From Rhizobium chutanense (GTDB lineage Bacteria > Pseudomonadota > Alphaproteobacteria > Rhizobiales > Rhizobiaceae): a DNA stretch of 64,000 nt. The notes under the pieces were generated by a model. That model saw only the letters and a list, made by a program, of their open reading frames with translations, did not search any database and was not told the origin of the DNA. The DNA is taken from NCBI RefSeq assembly GCF_002531935.1, contig NZ_NWSV01000004.1:372001-436000 (forward strand), in the 5' to 3' direction. This document shows, in pieces, positions 25,443-30,964 of this stretch; positions within the stretch are counted from its first letter, which is position 1; each line of letters begins with the position of its first letter. The position numbers and the translations under genes were made by a program.

Positions 25443-25468
25443 GTGGCGGCTTTGCGAACTGCCGCCAC
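25443..25468 (+). other. Hairpin in leader of the second ATPase unit
   Basis: GTGGCGGC and GCCGCCAC pair over a 10-base loop. No T run follows, so it is not a classical terminator. It may be a leader structure upstream of the small membrane peptide gene. Confidence 0.35.
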
Positions 25469-25632
25469 CTGCCCCATAATTGGTCAATTCTTTCAATACG
25501 ATAGAATAGATGGAACGGTACAGCGATATCGACCCCCCACGCGCGGCCGCGCCCATGGCGTTGCTTGGCGATCTGGATTAAGCTTATCCGGCATGGTGGG
25601 CTTGGCCCTTCAGTCGTTCCGGAGAAAGAACC

Positions 25633-25764
25633 ATGGAAACGATGAGCAGCGTCTTGATACTTGCATTGGTCCTCATTCCACTGATGATGTTCTTTCCGAC
25701 AGCCGTTCAGATGATGGCGACACTGTTCGGCATGAGCACAGTTCTTGTCGGGATGCCGCTCTGA
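25633..25764 (+). CDS. 43-residue hydrophobic membrane peptide coupled to CpaF2
   Basis: A 43-residue open frame, preceded by a GGAGAAAG ribosome site and starting METMSSVLILALVLIPLMMF. It is almost wholly hydrophobic, with two potential short membrane segments separated by a Pro, and ends VLVGMPL. Its TGA stop overlaps the ATG of the ATPase gene (TGATG), so the pair is translationally coupled. There is no basic leader with a Gly cleavage site, so it is not a standard Flp pilin. It could be a membrane anchor for the ATPase or a very small pilin-like subunit. I know of no named family. Confidence 0.6.
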   Translation: METMSSVLILALVLIPLMMFFPTAVQMMATLFGMSTVLVGMPL

Positions 25765-26912
25765 TGAAGGCCGTTTCCGACGACGCCGCCGAACAGGCGA
25801 CCTTCCAGGTTCTGACCCGGGCGCTGGACAAGCTGCTCGGGCCGATCCGTTTTCTCCTCGAGGATCCGAGCGTTTCCGAAATCCTGATCAACGGAACATC
25901 CGACATCTTCGTCGAAAGACGCGGCAAGCTCGAACGCGCCGATACGCGTTTCGCCAGCCGAGAGGATCTGGAATCGGCCGCGCGCAGCATCGCGCAATTC
26001 TCCGGCAAGCGGCTGACGCCGGAGGAGCCGAGCGTCGAGGCCCGCTTGCCGGACGGTTCGCGCGTACAGATGATCCAGCCGCCCGCCGCCCGCACCGGGC
26101 TCTGCATCTCCATCCGCCGTTTCCTGAAAGAACATCGCAGCATCCGCGATCTCGTCACCCAGGGCAGCCTGACCGAGGAGTCGCTGTCGCTGCTGCAGGC
26201 GGCCGTCGGGCTGCAGAAAAACGTCATCATCTCCGGCGGCACCGGCACCGGCAAGACGACGATGCTGAACGCGCTGTCGGAAGCCTTTGCCGACCACGAG
26301 CGCATCATCGTCATCGAGGACACCTCGGAACTGCAGATCCGCAAGGAACACGTCGTCTATCTCGAAGTGACGAAGCCCGACCGTTTCGGCCGCGGCGGCG
26401 CCAGCATCCGCGACCTGTTCCGCTCATCGCTGCGCATGCGGCCCGACCGGATCATCGTCGGCGAATGCCGCGGCGGCGAGGCGCTCGACATGATCCAGGC
26501 GATGACCTCAGGCCACAGCGGCAGCCTGTCGACGGTACATGCGAACACACCCTACGACGCCCTGCACCGGCTGGAGACCTTAGCGCTGATGTCCGACATC
26601 GACATGCCGCTGCGGCCGCTGCGCGCGCAGATCGCCTCGGCGGTCGACGTCGTCGTGCAGATCGCCCGCTTCAAGCGTACCGGCAGACGCCGGGTGATCG
26701 AGATTTCCGAGATCAAGGGCCTGAACAATGACGGCCAGTATATCGTCGAGAGCATCTACAAGCTCGAAGGCGACGGCCATTCCAATTCGGATGGCGCATT
26801 GCTGTGGACCGGCGTCGTGCCGAGCTTCGCCGCCGATGCGATGGAAGAGATAGCAGACGGCGAACACCCCGAATGGGTGAAGGCTGATCCCGCCATACGG
26901 GCAACGGCTTGA
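25764..26912 (+). CDS. Second CpaF/VirB11-type secretion ATPase
   Basis: A 382-residue hexameric secretion ATPase. The N-terminal domain has LEDPSVSEILINGTSDIFVER. The ATPase core has Walker A SGGTGTGKTTMLNALSE, an Asp box (IVIEDTSELQI), a Walker B-like stretch (RMRPDRIIVGECRGGEALD) and a His box (MTSGHSGSLSTVHANTP). It lacks the long N-terminal helical region and FHA domain of the 632-residue paralogue on the other strand. It is the standard short form seen in Tad and T4SS-like clusters. No platform genes follow, so it may share the TadBC platform of the neighbouring operon, perhaps for retraction or a second substrate. Confidence 0.88.
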   Translation: MKAVSDDAAEQATFQVLTRALDKLLGPIRFLLEDPSVSEILINGTSDIFVERRGKLERADTRFASREDLESAARSIAQFSGKRLTPEEPSVEARLPDGSRVQMIQPPAARTGLCISIRRFLKEHRSIRDLVTQGSLTEESLSLLQAAVGLQKNVIISGGTGTGKTTMLNALSEAFADHERIIVIEDTSELQIRKEHVVYLEVTKPDRFGRGGASIRDLFRSSLRMRPDRIIVGECRGGEALDMIQAMTSGHSGSLSTVHANTPYDALHRLETLALMSDIDMPLRPLRAQIASAVDVVVQIARFKRTGRRRVIEISEIKGLNNDGQYIVESIYKLEGDGHSNSDGALLWTGVVPSFAADAMEEIADGEHPEWVKADPAIRATA

Positions 26913-26965
26913 AGCCCGTTGGTGGACGCGACCTCGGAACTGCCGGTCCGGCATCGTGCATTCGA

Positions 26966-26991
26966 GGGAAGGCAAACCTGGTTGCCTTCCC
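26966..26991. terminator. Hairpin between convergent ATPase and rtcB genes
   Basis: GGGAAGGCAA and TTGCCTTCCC form a perfect 10-bp stem with a six-base loop, placed between two converging stop codons. It lacks a long T run but is symmetric and so could end transcription from both sides. Confidence 0.6.
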
Positions 26992-26997
26992 CGGTGT

Positions 26998-28416
26998 TTA
27001 CCGGCGCTTGTTGCGCCAGGGCGCGTTCTTCTGCCAGTCGCCAGCCATGATGCTCCCGTAGGGGATCACCTCGTCGACCACTTCGGCGAGACCGTAGTGC
27101 TCGATCTGCGCCCGCACGTTCGCAGCGCTCTTGTAGGCACTCGGCAGTTCCGACACATCGGCGAAACCGGAGAAGAACCGCGCGTCGAGACCGCTTGTTT
27201 CCTTCTCCAGAATAGCCGCGATGTTGTTCGGGCTGAGCCCTCGCGAATCCGCTCCATATTCCGCAGACAGCTGCCTCATATGCGCGCTGCGCGAAAAGTT
27301 GCGGCCGGCGCCATGCGGGGAGAAGCCGAGGCCATGGGCAGCGTTCGAGCCGCGAACGATCAGGATCGGTTCCGCCATATTGAGCGGAATGATGGTCAGA
27401 TCGGTCGCGTCATCAGCCCAGTTGTCGAAGGCAGGAGTCGCACCCTTTCCGTGGTAGAACAGCCCGTCCGACTTCCGGAAGACGAAATTATGCTCGTTCC
27501 AGAAGCGGTCCGCGACCTTGGCCGAGAGTTTTTCCGCCGCCATGTCGTGAAGGACATAGTGGTTTTCTCTGGTCCACTGGCGGATCGTCTGCAGGGCCGA
27601 CCAGTAAAGGTCACCTTCCTCGGTATCCGCCGGAATCCAGGCATTTTCCCGATGCGTCTCGGGCGAAATGCGCTCCCGAAACTGGTTGGCGACCGTCATG
27701 CCCTTGTCGTAGAGCCGCGCTCCCGGTGCCCGCGATCCATGATGGGTCACAAGCGCGGTTTCGCCGGTCGACTTCATCGTCCCGACATAGGCGAAGTGAT
27801 TGCCGTCGCCCTGCGTCGCGAAATGCTCGATGCCGGCGCTCAGCACACCGTCGCGCAGGTAGGGATTCTGCTGGAAGGCCGAAAGCGTCGCCTCGGAAGG
27901 CTTCAGCTGCGCGCCGCGCGGCCGGCCGCCGGGACCGAAATGCGTGACGGCATGCACGGCATCCAGAAGCGACTTCGGGTCTGTGCCAGGAAAAATCGAG
28001 ATCGCCATGGAGCAGCAGATATCGGCCGAATGCATGCCGGGATGGATCGCTTCGGAGGCGACGACGCCGCCGACCGGGATCGTTCCCACGGGACCTGCCG
28101 GGCAAGCGTCCGGCATGATCGCTGCGGCCCGGACGACCGGCGTGCGCACCAGCGCGCGCATCGTCGCATTGACCTTCTCGACATTGTCCTGCTCGAATGC
28201 GTTCTCGGCACGGATATTGGAATAGATCTCGATATCGTTATCGGCCCTCAAGGCAAGCGTCGGCCCCGGCTGGAAGGTTTTTGCCGCTTCCAGGGCATCC
28301 GCCACGGAGCCACCCTTGCTCAAAATCGCATTGGCCGCGTCGAGAGCCGGGCGAAACCACTTCCCCTGGCTCATGCCGGCATCGATCAAATCCTGTCCGC
28401 TCATGACCGCTATCAT
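26998..28416 (-). CDS. rtcB: RtcB-family RNA ligase
   Basis: A 472-residue GTP- and Mn-dependent RNA ligase that joins 2',3'-cyclic phosphate (or 3'-phosphate) ends to 5'-OH ends. Signature elements are visible: DACPAGPVGTIPVGGVV, HPGMHSADICCSM (metal-binding Asp and Cys), the HHGSRAPGARLYDKGM stretch, and HGAGRNFSRS, which in E. coli holds the guanylated His. It is the last element of an operon with rsr and five structured RNAs. The first ATG is taken; another four codons on is possible. RtcA, the RNA cyclase often encoded with RtcB, is not present. The context implies repair of cleaved tRNA or Y RNA rather than routine tRNA splicing. Confidence 0.92.
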   Translation of the reverse strand: MIAVMSGQDLIDAGMSQGKWFRPALDAANAILSKGGSVADALEAAKTFQPGPTLALRADNDIEIYSNIRAENAFEQDNVEKVNATMRALVRTPVVRAAAIMPDACPAGPVGTIPVGGVVASEAIHPGMHSADICCSMAISIFPGTDPKSLLDAVHAVTHFGPGGRPRGAQLKPSEATLSAFQQNPYLRDGVLSAGIEHFATQGDGNHFAYVGTMKSTGETALVTHHGSRAPGARLYDKGMTVANQFRERISPETHRENAWIPADTEEGDLYWSALQTIRQWTRENHYVLHDMAAEKLSAKVADRFWNEHNFVFRKSDGLFYHGKGATPAFDNWADDATDLTIIPLNMAEPILIVRGSNAAHGLGFSPHGAGRNFSRSAHMRQLSAEYGADSRGLSPNNIAAILEKETSGLDARFFSGFADVSELPSAYKSAANVRAQIEHYGLAEVVDEVIPYGSIMAGDWQKNAPWRNKRR

Positions 28417-28468
28417 CGTCTTTTCTGCGTCTGCAGTCCTTCTTGTTCAGTTGCTTCTCTTCACACCA

Positions 28469-28565
28469 CCCGGGCGACGAGCATTGCCGGAGATCTCTCT
28501 CACCGCACGCATTCCATGATCATGGCGCGATGCGGCCCCTGTAGTCACCGGCGCATTCGCCCAGG
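28469..28565 (-). ncRNA. Y RNA 5 (stem with simple hairpin, no tRNA body)
   Basis: The closing strand CCTGGGCGA pairs with TCGCCCGGG about 90 bases later. The 5' side continues into the shared motif GGCGAATGC and then GACTACAG; the 3' side has the shared CTCGTCGCC. Between them, instead of T and D arms, is a hairpin (CCGCA/TGCGG plus CGC/GCG) topped by the palindrome CCATGATCATGG. It is therefore the minimal, vertebrate-like form of the series. It lies 52 bases upstream of rtcB. Identification rests on covarying ends and the motif; the RNA's ends and processing are inferred. Confidence 0.7.
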
Positions 28566-28577
28566 GCTTACCATTGT

Positions 28578-28716
28578 CCCGGCGACGAGATTTGGCAGGA
28601 CGGTTGACTGAGCTACACGCTCCTTTCGGAAGCGCGGGGTGATTTGAACACCCGACCTGCCCGCCGGAAATCCGATGGGCCGCTCTTTCCTTGTAGTCCT
28701 GCCGGCATTCGCCGGG
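28578..28716 (-). ncRNA. Y RNA 4 with permuted tRNA-like body
   Basis: Ends pair as CCCGGCGA with TCGCCGGG, then GGCAGGAC with GTCCTGCC. The Ro-binding motif is GGCGAATG, followed by GGACTACA. The body has a T arm GGGTG-TTCAAAT-CACCC, then an acceptor-like stem closed by a GAAA tetraloop (TCC-GAAA-GGA), then a D-arm-like start (TGTAGCTCAG) whose second strand is degenerate. T arm before D arm means the tRNA order is permuted and its ends are joined. A separate hairpin (CCCTGT/ACAGGG) lies just 5' of it and may mark a processing site. Confidence 0.75.
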
Positions 28717-28748
28717 TTATTCCGTCCCTGTGGAACAGGGATAATGCC

Positions 28749-28881
28749 ATGCAGCGGCGACGAGGATGGACGAAACCGGATGGCCCCGCTCGTGCCAGAG
28801 AGCGTATGCCCAGGAGGAGTCGAACCTGCCAGACCATCCAACTTTGGAGGCTGTAGTTCCGTCCGGCATTCGCCGCTGCAT
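28749..28881 (-). ncRNA. Y RNA 3 with degenerate tRNA-like body
   Basis: The strongest end pairing of the set: ATGCAGCGGCGA with TCGCCGCTGCAT, then GGACGGAAC with GTTTCGTCC (one G-U). The motif is GGCGAATGCC followed by GAACTACAG. An inner stem GGATGGTC/GGCCATCC holds a T-arm-like GGCAGG-TTCGACT-CCTCC with a broken stem and a D-arm-like hairpin CGCTC/GAGCG with loop TCTGGCAC. No acceptor stem can be drawn between them. It is still a Y RNA by its ends, but its tRNA mimicry is weaker. Confidence 0.7.
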
Positions 28882-28887
28882 TCGGCT

Positions 28888-28997
28888 ATGGCGACCAGTG
28901 TCCGGGAAACAGCTTGCTCTACCAACTGAGCTACAGGACCAGGTCCTGGCGAGACTCGAACTCGCGACACAGATGTAGTTTCCCATGCATTCGCCAT
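28888..28997 (-). ncRNA. Y RNA 2 with permuted tRNA-like body
   Basis: Ends pair ATGGCGA with TCGCCAT, then GGGAAAC with GTTTCCC. The motif is GGCGAATGC, then AAACTACA. Next come a T arm GCGAG-TTCGAGT-CTCGC, acceptor strands CAGGACC and GGTCCTG, which are perfectly complementary and separated by a single base, and a D arm GCTC-AGTTGGTA-GAGC. In a real tRNA the GGTCCTG strand would come first; here it follows, so the acceptor is a closed hairpin and the molecule's ends lie where the anticodon arm should be. Confidence 0.78.
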
Positions 28998-29011
28998 GTC
29001 ATTCCATTCGT

Positions 29012-29147
29012 CCGTGACGACGAGGTGTGGTGAAACAGCCTGCTCTATCCGCTGAGCTACGGGTCCATGAATTGGGGGACCCGGCGGGATTCGAACCCGC
29101 GACCTGGAGATTTAACGATCTGTAGTTTCATCCGGCATTCGTCACGG
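29012..29147 (-). ncRNA. Y RNA 1 with permuted tRNA-like body
   Basis: Ends pair as CCGTGACGA with TCGTCACGG, then TGAAA with TTTCA and CAG with CTG around an extra CTA on the 5' side. The motif is GACGAATG, then AAACTACAG. The body has a T arm GCGGG-TTCGAAT-CCCGC, acceptor strands CGGGTCC and GGACCCG joined by a 10-base loop that still contains CCCA (a relic of the CCA end), and a D arm GCTC-AGCGGATA-GAGC. A small extra hairpin (AGAT/ATCT) precedes the T arm. It is the closest to a genuine tRNA sequence, yet its halves are in reversed order. Confidence 0.78.
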
Positions 29148-29148
29148 T

Positions 29149-29177
29149 CCCTCGCGCCGTTCACGGCGGCGCGAGGG
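29149..29177 (-). other. Strong hairpin between rsr and the Y RNA array
   Basis: An 11-bp perfect stem (CCCTCGCGCCG with CGGCGCGAGGG) and a 7-base loop, 20 bases after the rsr stop and directly before Y RNA 1. There is no T tail. It may protect the rsr mRNA 3' end, act as a partial terminator that lowers rtcB expression, or guide processing of the array. Confidence 0.6.
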
Positions 29178-29197
29178 CATTGCTTCCTGCGAGCCCG

Positions 29198-30754
29198 TCA
29201 GAGCTCGATTGCCTCGATGGCTTTCACCCAGCCATCCGCGCCCTTGCTGTTGGCCGCGAAAGCCGTGATCACCCCATAGACGGCATCCGAGAAGCCGCCG
29301 ATGTTGAGCACGTCTTCCCGCGTCGGCGCCTGGGTGGTGGCGTGGGGCTGGATGTCGAGGCAGACCAGCTTTGCGGCCGGGTTGACCCGCTTGATCCTCG
29401 CCCATTCCGTCATCACAGCCGTCGGCTGGCCGCTTTTGCGCGCATCCACCCAGGACTCGTTGTCCGAGATGAACACAACGAGATCGACCTTGGCCTTCTC
29501 GTTTGCCAGCCTCTTCAGCGGTGCGGAGCAATTGGTTCCGCCGCCGCCGATTTGCGCCAGCTTGCCGGCATTAGTCATCACCGAATCCCGCTTGTTGAGG
29601 CTGACATGCACCACGTCATTCTCGAACGGCAGCACCCGCGCCTTCGGGTTACGCTGCAGGAACGCCGCGGTCATCAGACCGGCGACATCGATGCAGCGGA
29701 CCGAGGACGTCGCGCCCTTCCGGTAACCGGTCACGGGCGAGCCCATGGAACCCGACACGTCGGGGCAAAGCACCACATTGCCCGTCAGGGACGGCACATT
29801 GGCGATGGCAATATCCATCGCCTCCTGAAGCGCATCCCGCACGACATCGGGAACCTGGCCGTCGACCATCTTCCACGCCATCATCAGCTGATAGGGGAAG
29901 ACCTTTGCCTTGCGGATTTCCTCCGGATCGGCAAGCCGCGCCGCCAGCGCCTCGGCAAAACCCTCGACCTCGAACACGCCGTTGCGTGCAAAGGTGTTGA
30001 GGTTCTGCCGCACCATCTGCCAGCCGCCCTTGCGGGCGATTTCGACCCAATGCTCCCGCGTCAGCGGCAGCGAGGTCAGCATCTGGAACGGAACATCCGG
30101 CACCGGCGCCGTCTGGTCGCGTCGGAACGCTTCCAATGCCTTGACGACATCAGGCAGTGCCGCGTAGTCGTGCGGCTTGCCGATCGCCCAGGCATAAAGC
30201 GCCTTGCGCTCCTCCGTTGCCGGCTTCGGATGCACCATGCGGATGACGTCGGCGAGCGACGGATCGTTTCCGACCATCGCACGCAGGATCTGCTCAGTGC
30301 TCGCCCGTTCGAGCCACGCCTGCACCGCCTTCTTCGGGCGTGTGCCGAGCGACTTCCGACCCGTGGCGCCGGAGCGCATGACCTGCACGAAGCCGCGCAG
30401 CATCTTGCCGCTCTTCACCACCCGCGGGAATGCACGGGCGAAGGCATCGCTCTGAAGGCTGGAGAGCATGGCGAGCAGCGTCACCGGCATGTCCTTCATG
30501 TGACCCTTTTCAGCCGCGTACACAGCCACCTTGGCAAGAAATTCCGGCTCGACCTGAAGGGCAAGCATCTTGACCGCTTCGAGCTGCTCGGCCCCATCCG
30601 CATAGAAAGTGCCGTTGAACGTGCCGGTCACGGCATATTGCGCCAGTGCCTCGCGCGGCGTCAGCTGATAGGCCGGGGCCGCTTCATGATTTTTCGTATC
30701 CGTTCCCGGAAGCAGTTTCCCCAGGTAGGTTTTGAAGATCGCCTTGTTGACCAT
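29198..30754 (-). CDS. rsr: Rsr, bacterial Ro60 (TROVE-domain RNA-binding protein)
   Basis: A 518-residue Ro60 orthologue. The TROVE ring of HEAT-like repeats fills residues 1-345 (LTPREALAQYAVTGTFNGTF and similar), and a von Willebrand A domain follows with an intact MIDAS motif DVSGSMGS and a matching GGGTNCSAP segment. Ro60 proteins bind misfolded RNA ends in the ring and Y RNAs on its outer surface, linking RNA to nucleases such as PNPase. The start is the ATG behind GAGG; an earlier in-frame ATG lies at the predicted transcription start of the sigma54 promoter and cannot be used. It is followed by its own Y RNAs and rtcB. Confidence 0.92.
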   Translation of the reverse strand: MVNKAIFKTYLGKLLPGTDTKNHEAAPAYQLTPREALAQYAVTGTFNGTFYADGAEQLEAVKMLALQVEPEFLAKVAVYAAEKGHMKDMPVTLLAMLSSLQSDAFARAFPRVVKSGKMLRGFVQVMRSGATGRKSLGTRPKKAVQAWLERASTEQILRAMVGNDPSLADVIRMVHPKPATEERKALYAWAIGKPHDYAALPDVVKALEAFRRDQTAPVPDVPFQMLTSLPLTREHWVEIARKGGWQMVRQNLNTFARNGVFEVEGFAEALAARLADPEEIRKAKVFPYQLMMAWKMVDGQVPDVVRDALQEAMDIAIANVPSLTGNVVLCPDVSGSMGSPVTGYRKGATSSVRCIDVAGLMTAAFLQRNPKARVLPFENDVVHVSLNKRDSVMTNAGKLAQIGGGGTNCSAPLKRLANEKAKVDLVVFISDNESWVDARKSGQPTAVMTEWARIKRVNPAAKLVCLDIQPHATTQAPTREDVLNIGGFSDAVYGVITAFAANSKGADGWVKAIEAIEL

Positions 30755-30789
30755 GACGGCACCTCGTGTTGGGTTCATGCCAGATACAT

Positions 30790-30805
30790 TTCAAGACGCG
30801 TGCCA
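30790..30805 (-). promoter_or_regulatory. Sigma54 promoter of the rsr-Y RNA-rtcB operon
   Basis: TGGCACGCGTCTTGAA matches the -24/-12 consensus TGGCAC-N5-TTGCW with only the -12 C missing. Transcription would begin near 30779, leaving a leader of about 25 bases before the rsr ATG. The neighbouring divergent gene is a sigma54 activator, as expected. The AT-rich 30880-30960 region, with the palindrome TATCGATA, is the likely place for activator sites. Confidence 0.85.
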
Positions 30806-30964
30806 GTTTGGAGAAAAGAGCGATGAATACGCAAAAATTTCTTTCATCTTATTGTTTTTGAATGATAAATTTTTACGCCCCGTCGGAAGCAATCATGATT
30901 GGCGAAAATCCGTATCCCGATTATACTATCGATAATTATATCATTTTATAATTTTGGATAATCC

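Larger units (their letters stand above)
25123..25632. other. Divergent control region of the two pilus units
   Basis: About 510 bases between the flp gene (minus) and the small membrane peptide gene (plus). It is AT-richer than the flanks and holds a 14-bp palindrome and a GC hairpin, described separately. Open frames through it lack ribosome sites and recognisable protein character. Confidence 0.55.

Noticed and set aside
29001..29016. Sixth Y RNA motif (GGACGAATGG) between Y RNAs 1 and 2
   Set aside because: It has the GNCGAA core but no following ACTACA and no complementary 3' strand of its own; part of it is the end of Y RNA 1.
28560..29120. Set of ordinary tRNA genes
   Set aside because: Several D- and T-arm sequences look like tRNAs, but no 5' half pairs with the 3' half that follows it; the acceptor strands match only in permuted order and no proper anticodon loop is present.
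30755..30778. Upstream in-frame ATG as rsr start
   Set aside because: It coincides with the predicted sigma54 transcription start and so would have no leader or ribosome site.
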